From positions 186,001 through 250,000 of the forward strand of contig NW_026848153.1 in the NCBI RefSeq assembly GCF_030411735.1: DNA of 64,000 nucleotides. Reading direction: 5' to 3'. Within the stretch, counting starts at the first letter, position 1. Each line of letters begins with the position of its first letter. Below the pieces are notes generated by a model. It was not told the DNA's origin and did no database searches. It was given only the letters and a program-made list of their open reading frames with translations. A program made the translations under genes and the position numbers. This stretch comes from Phialemonium atrogriseum (lineage: Eukaryota; Ascomycota; Sordariomycetes; Cephalothecales; Cephalothecaceae). This document shows, one piece after another, positions 34,389 through 44,320 of the stretch.

Positions 34389-35312
34389 ATGTCCACTTCT
34401 TCTCCCTTCCCCAACTCCCACAACCATAGAGTTTTCTTTCTCACCAAGGGACCCCAACCCCGCCCCGCCGCCATGAACGCCGCCGGCCCAGCAAGAAGAC
34501 AAGCGAGCCGGCGCACGAGCGCCAGCCGCAAACCCACCACCTCCGCCTCCGCCGACGACAACAGCAACAACGAGAAGCCTATAAGCGGACGACACCAACA
34601 CCAACACCAACAACAAGAACAACACAACGTCACCGCCGCACCCCCAACCGCACCCCCCCGACCGCCCCAAGCCCAGCCCCAGCCATGCCCAATCTGCCAG
34701 GAGCCCGTCGGCCGCCCGACACCCGAGGGCGTGACCGAGGCCTGGAGCAGGCTCCCCTGCGGGCACCGGTTCGGCAGCGTGTGCATCAAGCGGTGGCTGG
34801 GCCTGGTGGCCGACGAGAGGCCCGCGTGTCCCGTGTGCCGCCGCACGGCCACGCACCTGTGCGGGCACCCGGCCGTGCCCGTCGTCATCGTCGGCGGCAG
34901 CGGCGACGCCAAACCGCCGCTGCGCCGGGGGGGCGCCAGGGCGGGGGGGAAGAAGAAGAACAAGGGCTTTGATGGTGGTGGGAGGGGAGGTGCGGCGGCG
35001 GTGCAGGAGGTTGGGGCGGGGGCGGGGACGGGGACGGGGACGGGGACAGGGGTGAAGGAGGTGGATGTTGCCGAGACGGTGTGCGGGTACTGTCGGTCGT
35101 CGGCGAGGGTGGCGAGGAGGAGGAGGTGGGGGAGGAGGAGGACATGGCCGTTCAAGCTGGTATTGGGATGTCTGTACTTGATCCGCCACGGGCGGCGGTG
35201 GCGGCGCCCCGGCGAGTCGGACTACATGCCGCCGGTGGTCCTGGTGGGGATGCGGGAGCGCGACCCGGAGTGGGAGGAGTGGTGGAAGGAGCAGGAGCCT
35301 TGGGGTGTGTAA
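34389..35312 (+). CDS. RING-finger protein, probable E3 ubiquitin ligase
   Basis: A single exon of 307 residues. A RING-like domain spans about residues 100-155: CPICQEP, then LPCGHRFGSVCIKRWLGL and CPVC. The position that is His or Cys in most RINGs after CGH-x-F is Gly here, a variant I also know from RFWD3-like RINGs. The N-terminus is low-complexity (Ala, Ser, His/Gln, Pro), and a Gly/Thr-Gly dipeptide repeat lies near residue 215. The C-terminus is basic, then ends Trp/Glu-rich. The partner and target are unknown. The ATG at 34389 has a good context (ACCAATGT); a second in-frame ATG lies at 34473. Confidence 0.75.
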   Translation: MSTSSPFPNSHNHRVFFLTKGPQPRPAAMNAAGPARRQASRRTSASRKPTTSASADDNSNNEKPISGRHQHQHQQQEQHNVTAAPPTAPPRPPQAQPQPCPICQEPVGRPTPEGVTEAWSRLPCGHRFGSVCIKRWLGLVADERPACPVCRRTATHLCGHPAVPVVIVGGSGDAKPPLRRGGARAGGKKKNKGFDGGGRGGAAAVQEVGAGAGTGTGTGTGVKEVDVAETVCGYCRSSARVARRRRWGRRRTWPFKLVLGCLYLIRHGRRWRRPGESDYMPPVVLVGMRERDPEWEEWWKEQEPWGV

Positions 35313-35776
35313 ATTGGGGGACGGGGGACGCGCAGTATGCTGCTTGCACTATGCTCATCATACGGCGCGGCGGAGAATCGGCTTGATGGGTTTTAGAGGG
35401 GTATGGAGTCTGCGATATGATTTGGCTTCGGAACGCGGGATATCACTCCTCTGAGTACCTACCTATAGATGGATGTTTGTTAGGTTGTTTGCTATAAGGC
35501 TAGTTGACAGCAGGAGGAGGCTTGGGAGGAGAGCTAGCGCGGGCCGTGCTTGGCTTTGACATGGGTGATGATACTTTGCGATAGGTATAGTGGGGTCAGC
35601 GTGGGATTTCTCCAAATGCTCAGGATAACTGCCAATCTAGACCCCGCATTAATTACTGAACTACCGGAACCCCCCCTAACGCGAGAACATCTCCGTTGAA
35701 GACGGGAATTCACCGCGACTTTTACGCGTTGCAGATTGTAGAACGCTGATGGGCGCCACCGCTTCCTGAGGTTAAG
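35313..35776. other. Intergenic region between the RING gene and HUS1
   Basis: 464 bp between two co-directional genes. I see no coding sequence or RNA gene. It should include the HUS1 promoter. Confidence 0.4.
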
Positions 35777-37092
35777 ATGCGGTTCAAAACGGAGTTGAAA
35801 AACATCCGTACCTTTTCAAGTCAGCTCAACACCCTCCATAAGCTTTCTGTCCGGCTCCCCATTTCTGACAAAGCTGTCGAGTAGAACTAGTCGCGGCGCT
35901 CAACTCCCTCGAGAAGATCGCCTGGGTGCGCCTCGACGATGACACCGCTCGATTCACCGTGATCCCGGACACGGGATCCCAAGTCTGGGCGTGAGTCATT
36001 GGCAAACTCCTGTCTGTAGTCTTTAGAGAAGCGACCCCCTAACTCGCATCCCCGTCTAGCTCACTGTCGATGGACCTGATCTTCGAAAACTACCACATCC
36101 AATCCGCCGAGGCGAACAACACCATCAACCTCGAGCTGCCCCTCGGCCCGCTCCAGCGAGCCCTAAAGTCCGCCCTCGGCAGCACGGCCGCCAGCCTCCG
36201 CCTGACCAAGCGGGACGGCATCCCCGTTCTCTCCATGACGATCCACACCAACACCAAAGACACCGGCGCAACCACCACCGGTGGGGGCCAGTTCGGAGCC
36301 GGAGCCGGGGCAGGACGGGGCGGCGACGACGACGACGGCGGGCCGGACCCGTTCGGCGACGTGTTCCAGCAGGAGTCCCTGGAGCTGTCCCTGCGGCGGG
36401 GGCGTGAGAAGGTCATCACGCAGGACATGCCGGTGCGGGTCCTGCACCCCGACACGGTCGAGACCATCATGCAACCCAAGGTGCGTGAGCCCGACGTGCA
36501 CATCCAGCTGCCGCCCCTGCTGCAGCTCAAGGCCATCTCGGACCGCTTCACGCGCCTCGCCGCCACCAGCACCTCCTTGGCCTCGGGGGCAGCAGGGAAC
36601 AACAACAACACATTTGCCCCCGGTGGGGGAGGAGGGCGAGCCGCCGCATCCTTGTCCGCCTCGTCCCCGCGGCTCGAGCTCTCGGCGAACATGCACGGCG
36701 GCCTGCGCCTGCGGATCGCGACGCCCTCGCTGGACGTGACGTCGACGTGGGGCGGCCTGGAGAACCCGGAGCTGGACCCGGCGCAGCTGTCGGTGCCGCT
36801 GGCCGAGCACCCTTCGACGCGGTTCCGCGACGCGGGGCCCGACGCCTGGGCGACCGTGCGCGTTGACGGCCGCGACTGGAGCAGGGTCCTCAGCGTGGGC
36901 CGGCTCGAGGGCCGCGTCATTGCCTGCTTCGCCGACGACCACGCGCTCATACTCTATGTTTATGTGCCGCAGTATGACGATGCTTCGGCTGAGGACTCGG
37001 TTGTTACGGTTGGTTCCCCCCCGCCCTTTTTCCTTCCTCTTGTGGCTTGGCTGACCTAAAGAAAGTATTATGTCTCGTCTTATAGTTTGTAA
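35777..37092 (+). CDS. HUS1: Checkpoint clamp subunit HUS1
   Basis: Four exons, 35777-35819, 35885-35990, 36060-37008 and 37066-37092, give 374 residues. Hus1 forms the 9-1-1 ring with Rad9 and Rad1, loaded at DNA damage to activate checkpoint kinases in the nucleus. The start MRFKTELKNIRTFSKL is typical. It continues into NSLEKIAWVRLDDD, a PCNA-like strand, and the segment NTINLELPLGPLQRAL. The last exon is only 9 codons, TAT TAT GTC onwards, and restores the conserved C-terminal T-YYV-SSYS end that the contiguous frame lacks. The first donor (GTCAGC) is weak but the joint gives the conserved Phe-Ser-Lys-Leu. Gly-rich inserts near residues 125-150 and 235-255 lengthen the protein relative to yeasts. 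Confidence 0.9.
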
Positions 37093-37622
37093 TCTGACTG
37101 TAGATACATGATGGACGGAGGTGGAGCTGCGGCTGGGGGCATTGCTTCTTCACATTTGCTGGTTGAAATAAAGGAGCTTGAGAGCTAGCGTTAAATTCTT
37201 GGGACCTGGGGCATCGCTTGATGTTATGATGTACAAAACTACACAATTGCCCACTCAACATAGATATGCACTCTTCGTAATACACTAGAAGTAAGACATT
37301 CGTTTGTTTGTTCGGTGTCGTCTGTCCTAGTTTCTTATCTACTCCGAGATCCCCAGTTTTGTAACCGGATAATATGAACCCAGGAGCAGGACGCCGGTGT
37401 CGGTTTCCTCATGATGATGATAGACAGGGATTATTACAAAAGCAGGTATTGTACTGTACAGTATAGCAATGGGTCAGCAATATGCTGGTTTCCCTCAAAC
37501 ACCCGTAACCCCCCTGTATGTGTATGTATATCTTATGCGCTGTCACCAAGCCATAGCTCTTTGAATCGGTTCCTCATCCTCTAAAAATGTTCATCCATCC
37601 ATCCTCGTCAGTCCAGGCGTGA
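37093..37622. other. Intergenic region between convergent HUS1 and SEC16
   Basis: 530 bp between the stop codons of two convergent genes, so it holds both 3' UTRs and terminators. It is AT-rich relative to the flanking exons, and I see no gene. Confidence 0.5.
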
Positions 37623-40600
37623 TTACGAATTCGCCATCACGTCGACATATCTCCCACTCTTCCTCGCCTTCTTAGCGCCCTTCTGCCGCGGTCCCACGCT
37701 GAGCAGGTCGTCGATGCTGCTCGCGTTGCTAATGGTCCTCAGCGGCGGACCCGGCGGCCCGCTGGCAGTGCTTGTGTTCGAGGCCGACCGCAGCATGGAT
37801 GCAGGGCCCGGTGCGAAATTGCCCTCAGACCCGCCAGGGTTGGCCGCCGCAGGGGCTGACGGCGACGACGTCAAGGAACCCATTGGCCGCCCGCCCGGCC
37901 CGCCCGGCGGCGCGCTGGCGCGGCCCAGGGCAGCCGATGCTGGCGGCGGTGGGGTGGAAGCGGCGGAACGGGCGGTGGCCCTGGGGGGCGGGGGAGTAGC
38001 CGTCTTTGCCGCATTGTCCTCGGTGCCGCCCTTCTTGTTAATCCAGCGCTTCTGTTCAGGGTCGTAGTAGAACGAGTTCTGCTCTCCAAGTTTGGCGCGG
38101 ATAGGTTTGTTGGGTGAAGCCGAGTCCAGCGACTCCTTCTTTGCTCCGCCACCGCCGAACCAGCCGGTGAAGCCCCAGCCTTTCTTGCCCGCCTTTGCCT
38201 CAGCTGCTCGTTTCGCTAATACTTTTGTTAGCAGTTTCAAATCGCCCCGTGTACGGTCTTGATGCTTACCATCCTCCTCCGCTGCCTTGCGGAACATTTC
38301 GGCGTTCTCCCGGTCTTTCTCCTCCTTCGACTTTTCCCCAGCTTTTACGACTGGAATGTCGACGTCGTCGTCGTCGTACATGATGCCCTTTTTGGGCTTG
38401 GGCTTTGACTCCGAGTCTGAATCACCATCCGGTTGCGAAACGGGCTCGTACGACGGCGGCTCGTATCCATAGGGCTGATATGAAGGGGGCTCGTAGCCGG
38501 TGCTTGCTGTCTCTTCTGTTGCATCGGCTCCTTTCTCCGCAGGAGGTTCATACGGCGTGAATGAAGGCGGTTCATAACCGTACGACGGCGGTTGAGACGG
38601 TTGACTCTCAGAGATCATGGTCGAGTCGTTCACCACGCTGGCAGTATTTTCTTCTCCGGTGGGACTGTGTGGCTCATATGGTGATCCATTTGGAACAGAA
38701 TTGGTCTTTGCGTGGAGCTCATATCCCGGAGCCGCAAAACCCGGAGCCACTGATGGCTGTGAAGCGGCATGGTGATCAGGCGGTGAGACTGGCATGTAGG
38801 ACGATTCTGTTGAAAGAGTCGGCTGGTAGCTTGGAGCTGGCAAGGAAGAGTTGTTTGGTACGTAGGTGTTCGGAACCCCAGGCTGCATCTCGGAGGACCT
38901 CCTGGGCGATTCGAAAGATCCCTGGTTGAACTCACTGGACCTGCGCTCTATCGAAGTGCGCGGCGCGTATGTGGCGCCCGGCTCATAAGGACTGGACGTG
39001 CCAGCCGCCGGCTGTGAAGGCAGAGGCGCATATCGAGAAGCAGCCCTGGTGGGGGGATTGGTTGGGGCGGCAGAAGCCACGGGTCCATTCGCCATCGGGT
39101 ACCCAGGCATCGAGCCTAACCCTTGGTGTTCAAAGCCAGATGAAGACGGCGGTCGGCTGACGGTAGGCGTGCCTCCGACAACTCGAGCGAATGGACCGGA
39201 CTCTACGCCATCGGCTGACGATGCCTGGCCGGCATTCTCGCCGTCCTCTCCGGAGACAAACTTGTTGAAGCGGTCCCACACGCTATCCGTTACCTTGTTC
39301 ATGCTGGGCTTCGGAATCCATGAGCTAGACTCCTCCTTGGGGCTATGCTTCAGCCTCTTCATCAGGTCGTCGACAGCAAACTCTAGGATGATGTGGTGGT
39401 ACGGAGACCTCCTCGTCTGTGAGGTTATAGCGTTTAGGATGGCCTCGCAATACTGCAGGGCCTTCTGGCGATGACCATACTCGGCGAGGGCGAGGGCGTG
39501 CTGGAGCTTGTACGCAGCCAGATGCGGACTGGTCAAGGTGACGTTAGACGCCCCTGCCAGACTCAGGCCATACTCATACACTTCGCTGAGGAGGAGCGGC
39601 TCTATCTCCTTGGCAAACTGGTCGGCCTGCCTCTTGTGGTCCGAGCCAACCAGGACAAAGTTGGAGGCCGGGTCGTCGAGCCCTCCAAAGACGGTGTGAT
39701 TTCTGGCGAATATGAAACAGATATGGGCTGCTTCTGCCCTTCCATAGCCGGAGAGGAGATTGCCGAGCGAGTTCATGGCCCGCGTGTCATCCGTGCTTCT
39801 GTTGCTCAGAATAAGCCCGAGGGTTTCCTGCCATTTGTCGAGTCCTTCCATGGCATCCTTTGACGGGCCCAGGGCTGTGTCCTTGGCTACCAGTTGGAGG
39901 CCGGCACGGGCATGCACTGGCACGAGCTCATCGACGCATTCGTCGTGGTTGCCAGAGAGGATTTCGTAGAGGGTAGCAAGCGACTCATTGTTGTGACCGG
40001 GATAGTTCACCTCCTTCCTGACAAACTCCTGCGTGACCTGTTTGTAGAGATCCGGGGAGACGGTGTTTGCGATAAGCAGGGCGTGGCCCCAAAGTCGTTT
40101 GTCGGCCGCAACCCACACGGCCTTTTCGCGGGCGCCAATCAGGAGGTGATTGCGAACCTCCTCAATGGCTGATGGATCCACCGCGTCGGAATGCATCTGT
40201 GCAGCAGGAGCGCTGTGTGGCGCCTTGACGCTTCCTCCGACGGCTGCGTGCATCGGTGCTCCGTCCGCCGTATGTCCACCGAGTTGCGGCGAAAGTACGG
40301 CGCGAACGGCTTGCTCGACTGTTGCATTTCCGTCCAGACAGCCGTCATATTCAACGAAGAGGCGCAGGATCTTCCATAGAAGAACTCTCTCTACTGCCCG
40401 CTTATCTTCATGCGAGACATGCGGCTGGAAGGGCATATTCTTGGGCAAACGGGCTTCCAGGTCCTCTATGCCCGTGCTTAGCCAAGTCAGTGTTTCCTTC
40501 TTTTTCGACTTCCCCTTGAGAGGCCCGGGGAATTTTGCCAGCCGTTCCTCCAACGGATAGATATCCTTGATGTTCTGCACCTTGACCTCTCCTGGGCTAC

Positions 40601-43600
40601 GGACAACCATCGGAACCGTTTGGCTGATGCCGTAGCGTGGAATATCCTTGGGGAACATGGTAACAACGGCGCCTCCGAGGCCCCATGTCATGAGCGGAGC
40701 ACCTTTCCATCTCTGAAGAGGATCTTGCTCGCGCCCATCGGTTGGTGGGATAAGGTTAAAGTGCTGGGAAGATCCACGCGGTCGGGAGGCAGTCGAGGAT
40801 AAAGCAGGAACTGGGGCTTGGGGCATCGGGATGACAGAAGGCGGCGCCATTCGCGGAGATGCGGGCCCCTGGGCTGACGAAGGGCGTGGGGTAGGATCCA
40901 CTGCTTTGACGCCGGCGCGATTGCCGTAAAGAGCGCCTGGCGACTGTGTCTGTGACCTGGCCGGGGGGACAAGATCTGGCGCAGGACTGTAGCTTGACAT
41001 GCTTCGCTTGGGTGGAGAAAGAGCTGATTGCGCCGGGAGCGAAGCTGGTTTCGGGGGTTGCCTGGGTCGATAAGGCACCTGACCATATCCGGACCCCGGG
41101 GGTGCCTGCGGAGGGCTCTCTTCCTCCTCGACTTCGCGGGTGGGCGGCAATGATGGAACCCTCTGGAATCGAGATTCGTAGCTGCTGCGTCTATCCAGGT
41201 GACTGGCCTCGACATGGTTCGGAGGCATGGACCTTGCCTGGTCATGCGAGACTTCAAAATGCGCCAGAGGACTTGAAGTACGGGGTTGATGAGGAAGAAC
41301 AGTAGGCGTGACAGTTCCCTGAGCTGGAGTGTAACTCGCGCTGGGCGATCGAGTGCTTGGCGGGGCCGGAGAGTACCGGGCCGCAGCGGCGGCAGGAATG
41401 GCTCCGTTGGGATGGGGCATGCCTGAGGCTGCCGGGGAGTATCGATTGGACGCTGTAGGAGGCAAGCTCGACACGGTGCCGGGACCAGCCTGAAGCGGAG
41501 CGTATGGGCTGACCCGCTCGGGAGCTACCAGGTTTCCAACACTGGTAACAGGCGGATGAGCCGGATATTGCTGCGCCGAGGGTGGAGGGAGTTGAGCTGC
41601 GTACTGCTGTGCCAGAGGTGGTTGTGATTGAGCTGGAAAGGGCTGCGCCGGAGGTAGTTGCGGTTGAGCTGGAGAGTACTGCGCCGAAGGTGGAGGCGGT
41701 TGAGCAGAGTACTGCTGTGCCAGGGGTGGAGGTGGTTGAGCAGGGTACTGCTGTGCCAGAGGTGGAGGCGGTACCTGTGACGGGGGCTGACTGCTTTGGG
41801 GCACATAAGGGCTTGCCTGGGATGGCGATGGCAGGCTCTTGTTGCTCTGTCTCGATGTCGGCCGAGGTTTGGATGTTCGCGGTAGCTCCTCGAAGAAAGC
41901 CTCCTGTGGCTTTGAAACCGGTGGCGGAGGCTTAGGAATCCCAACTTGCGGACGCGTAGCTTGAACGAAGCTCTGTGGTGGGAGATTCGGGACCGAGTGG
42001 CTGCTCGGAAGAGGCGCCTGATTCATGCTGCTACTGCGAGGAGCTGGTGGCCCGGGGGGAGCGACTGGCGATGCCTGCACCCGTTGAAGATTCTGCATGC
42101 TCACCCGCTTCTTTGGCTTCACCACCTCCATCGGAAGATCGTACGGCGAGGTATATCCGCCTTTGGATTTATCCACGAAACTCTGAGCCTTTTTGGGCTC
42201 TGTACGGGGCGGTTGAGCCCCATACTGGGGGCTAACGAAAGCCGGCGGAGCAGAAATCGTAGGGAAAGGGAAAGCCGGCGACGCTGCAGGCTGCATCCCA
42301 GTCATGTTGGTGGTAGAAGGCGCGTATGAGATTGAGGCCTGTGAGACCAAACCTTGGGGCTGGTTTGGTGGGAGATACCGGCTGTTCAAACCTGTACTTC
42401 CCCCGTTTGGAGCAGATGGTGCTGGTTGTGGTTGTGGTTGTGGAGCCGGCTCGACAACTAGAGGCGTCGGTTCATCCTCCTGGTCATCGAGGAAACCTTC
42501 GTCATCACTGCCGAAAAAGGCAGCCGGGTCGACCTCCTTCGGATTCCCGGCTTCGTCAAAGAGAAACTCCTCATCGTCGTCGCCCGAGAACATAGCCTTC
42601 CACTTAGCATCCAGATCCTCGCTGCCTCCCTCCTTCGAACCCTCCTCATTCGATACCTCCTCGTTCAAGACCTCCTCTTTAATCTCGGCGGCTTCTTCAG
42701 GCGGAGCTGTGCCCGAAGGTGGTTCATCTTCGTCTTCCTCCTCCTCCTGAGCTTCATCAACCGTGTGGATGTTCGAGAACGAATCTCCAACACGAAGGCC
42801 ATCCATGACCTGCGCGGTGGACTTGCGCTCCAGCGACCGAGGTTCTGGGTCTTGAGATCCAGAATCGCCCGCGCCCGGTATTTGGTTAAAGAAGTCGTCC
42901 TCGTCGGCAGCAAACTCGCTTGCAAAAGCATTGTGCGGGCCAGAATCGTGCTCTTCCCGATCATGAGAAATTAGCGGTAATCCTTCCGTGAATCTGGCCT
43001 CAGAAGCTTCTTCGTTGCTTCCGTGAACGTCACCTCCAATGTACTGATGGCTCGTATCACCCTCGAGGTCGTCGTCATCATCAAACGCATTGTCTTCGTG
43101 CAATTCCTGCAAGGGGCTCGCAAAATCGGCCCCAGAGTCCACGCGCCTGTCATGCTCTTCGATCTCATGAATGACATCTTCTGCCTGGCTCGAAGGAAGC
43201 GGTTGTTCAACGACATGGCTACCGGATTGGTTAAGCGGAGGAACAGGGGGGAATGAATTGGTTCGGTCTGATGGCGGCATGAATTTGAAGGGATCAGTGT
43301 CGACCCTAGCCAAGGATGGCTCTTCGTCCTCATCATCGGCCCAACTGACGTCGTGGGAAACGGTCCGCGCGAAAGACATTGAGCTCAGGTGTTTGCCCGC
43401 ATTGGTAGATTCTGCTTCTGCTTCTTCCTGACCAGTCATATACGGTGTTTCAAGACCTTCGTTAGACGGTGGCGGCACATTGCTGGCGTCTGCTAGCCAG
43501 TTATCCCCTGCCTCGTACTCGGGAAACCAGGCATCGGGGCCGATGCTTTTGTCGTGCACTTCCTCGACGGGCTCTTCTAAGTTGTCGACAACTGGTTCGG

Positions 43601-43745
43601 GGCTGTCGATAACCGGCTCGATATCTCGGGGTGCTTGGTCGTCGGGCGGATTCGGGGGAGGCAGGGATGGTCTCCGATTAGGGGTCGGCGCGACGTTCGG
43701 CATCAGCGCCGGATGCCATGATGCGTGTGGAGCATCGGATGACAT
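37623..43745 (-). CDS. SEC16: COPII coat assembly protein SEC16
   Basis: Two exons, 43745-38270 and 38215-37623, give 2022 residues. Sec16 scaffolds COPII vesicle formation at ER exit sites and binds Sec23, Sec24, Sec31 and Sed4/Sec12. The acidic N-terminal 450 residues are followed by Pro/Gln-rich repeats, then the central conserved domain from about residue 998 (LQRWKGAPLMTWGLGGAVV, PLEERLAKFPGPLKGKSKKK). An ACE1-type helical domain follows at about 1190-1460 (GYGRAEAAHICFIFARNHTVFGG), and the Pro-rich C-terminus ends in DVMANS. I place the start at 43745, not 24 bases earlier, because a TAATACAG acceptor-like site precedes it and suggests a leader intron. The 54-bp intron (38269-38216) is in frame and stop-free but has GTAAGC, CTAAC and TAG signals. 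Confidence 0.93.
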   Translation of the reverse strand: MSSDAPHASWHPALMPNVAPTPNRRPSLPPPNPPDDQAPRDIEPVIDSPEPVVDNLEEPVEEVHDKSIGPDAWFPEYEAGDNWLADASNVPPPSNEGLETPYMTGQEEAEAESTNAGKHLSSMSFARTVSHDVSWADDEDEEPSLARVDTDPFKFMPPSDRTNSFPPVPPLNQSGSHVVEQPLPSSQAEDVIHEIEEHDRRVDSGADFASPLQELHEDNAFDDDDDLEGDTSHQYIGGDVHGSNEEASEARFTEGLPLISHDREEHDSGPHNAFASEFAADEDDFFNQIPGAGDSGSQDPEPRSLERKSTAQVMDGLRVGDSFSNIHTVDEAQEEEEDEDEPPSGTAPPEEAAEIKEEVLNEEVSNEEGSKEGGSEDLDAKWKAMFSGDDDEEFLFDEAGNPKEVDPAAFFGSDDEGFLDDQEDEPTPLVVEPAPQPQPQPAPSAPNGGSTGLNSRYLPPNQPQGLVSQASISYAPSTTNMTGMQPAASPAFPFPTISAPPAFVSPQYGAQPPRTEPKKAQSFVDKSKGGYTSPYDLPMEVVKPKKRVSMQNLQRVQASPVAPPGPPAPRSSSMNQAPLPSSHSVPNLPPQSFVQATRPQVGIPKPPPPVSKPQEAFFEELPRTSKPRPTSRQSNKSLPSPSQASPYVPQSSQPPSQVPPPPLAQQYPAQPPPPLAQQYSAQPPPPSAQYSPAQPQLPPAQPFPAQSQPPLAQQYAAQLPPPSAQQYPAHPPVTSVGNLVAPERVSPYAPLQAGPGTVSSLPPTASNRYSPAASGMPHPNGAIPAAAAARYSPAPPSTRSPSASYTPAQGTVTPTVLPHQPRTSSPLAHFEVSHDQARSMPPNHVEASHLDRRSSYESRFQRVPSLPPTREVEEEESPPQAPPGSGYGQVPYRPRQPPKPASLPAQSALSPPKRSMSSYSPAPDLVPPARSQTQSPGALYGNRAGVKAVDPTPRPSSAQGPASPRMAPPSVIPMPQAPVPALSSTASRPRGSSQHFNLIPPTDGREQDPLQRWKGAPLMTWGLGGAVVTMFPKDIPRYGISQTVPMVVRSPGEVKVQNIKDIYPLEERLAKFPGPLKGKSKKKETLTWLSTGIEDLEARLPKNMPFQPHVSHEDKRAVERVLLWKILRLFVEYDGCLDGNATVEQAVRAVLSPQLGGHTADGAPMHAAVGGSVKAPHSAPAAQMHSDAVDPSAIEEVRNHLLIGAREKAVWVAADKRLWGHALLIANTVSPDLYKQVTQEFVRKEVNYPGHNNESLATLYEILSGNHDECVDELVPVHARAGLQLVAKDTALGPSKDAMEGLDKWQETLGLILSNRSTDDTRAMNSLGNLLSGYGRAEAAHICFIFARNHTVFGGLDDPASNFVLVGSDHKRQADQFAKEIEPLLLSEVYEYGLSLAGASNVTLTSPHLAAYKLQHALALAEYGHRQKALQYCEAILNAITSQTRRSPYHHIILEFAVDDLMKRLKHSPKEESSSWIPKPSMNKVTDSVWDRFNKFVSGEDGENAGQASSADGVESGPFARVVGGTPTVSRPPSSSGFEHQGLGSMPGYPMANGPVASAAPTNPPTRAASRYAPLPSQPAAGTSSPYEPGATYAPRTSIERRSSEFNQGSFESPRRSSEMQPGVPNTYVPNNSSLPAPSYQPTLSTESSYMPVSPPDHHAASQPSVAPGFAAPGYELHAKTNSVPNGSPYEPHSPTGEENTASVVNDSTMISESQPSQPPSYGYEPPSFTPYEPPAEKGADATEETASTGYEPPSYQPYGYEPPSYEPVSQPDGDSDSESKPKPKKGIMYDDDDVDIPVVKAGEKSKEEKDRENAEMFRKAAEEDGKHQDRTRGDLKLLTKVLAKRAAEAKAGKKGWGFTGWFGGGGAKKESLDSASPNKPIRAKLGEQNSFYYDPEQKRWINKKGGTEDNAAKTATPPPPRATARSAASTPPPPASAALGRASAPPGGPGGRPMGSLTSSPSAPAAANPGGSEGNFAPGPASMLRSASNTSTASGPPGPPLRTISNASSIDDLLSVGPRQKGAKKARKSGRYVDVMANS
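41565..41775 (-). repeat. Degenerate Pro/Gln-rich tandem repeats inside SEC16
   Basis: The coding strand repeats PPPPLAQQYPAQ-like units of about 11-15 residues, roughly six times (residues about 660-730 of SEC16). The copies differ at several codons, so it is an older expansion. The opposite strand reads as a Val/Glu-rich repeat frame, a shadow. Confidence 0.75.
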
Positions 43746-44320
43746 GGTTGCTGTATTAGACAGACGCAAGAAACGAAGTCGTACTCAAGGAGATGGAGGC
43801 CGAAGAAGAGTACTAATTGTGGGGCGAGTCAGCAATGAGGCGGGAAAGGGTCGCCTCGCAGAAATGAGGCAATCGCGAGCACGCGATGGCCAACATCTGC
43901 GCTTGCGGGAAGGCGAACGCTAGGGAAGGAAGTCGTACGTACTTGTACAGTACAAAGGTCTCGAACAAAGAAAAGGAGCGCTATTAAAGGCCGATCATCT
44001 TGAACGACTAGGAAAGTTGATGGCAAGAATTCGTCGATTCGATTCCTCCTCCTTTTAGAACTTGCAAGCTGGCAACTGTGACGACAATCTGGCAGGCTTG
44101 GTTTAACCCAGCAATCGGGGATCTTTGTCAGACCCACCATTTCCCGGAACCCCCAAAAACCCTCGACAAGTGCATTTTCGGCGAGGCATATGTATTTCTC
44201 GAAGTTTACTGTACGTGCATAGTTTATCCAGCACTTGCATTACAACAGGCGACACACCTCCAGCTACATAGTTACCTCGCAGGCTGGTCTTGGCTTCACT
44301 TTATTTTTCCAAGAGGTTGT
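43746..44320. other. Leader and promoter region of SEC16
   Basis: 575 bp upstream of the SEC16 start. A branch- and acceptor-like TAATACAG lies just before the start codon on the minus strand, consistent with a 5' UTR intron. No other gene is seen. Confidence 0.4.

Noticed and set aside
37093..37190. Alternative HUS1 end with a Gly/Ala-rich tail near 37110-37190
   Set aside because: It is open and ends in a stop, but no donor in the required phase reaches it, whereas the exon at 37066-37092 gives the conserved YYVSSYS end in phase.
41582..41935. Plus-strand frame with a Val-Glu-Ala-Val-type repeat
   Set aside because: It is the reverse complement of the Pro/Gln repeat of SEC16; the repetition is inherited from the real gene.
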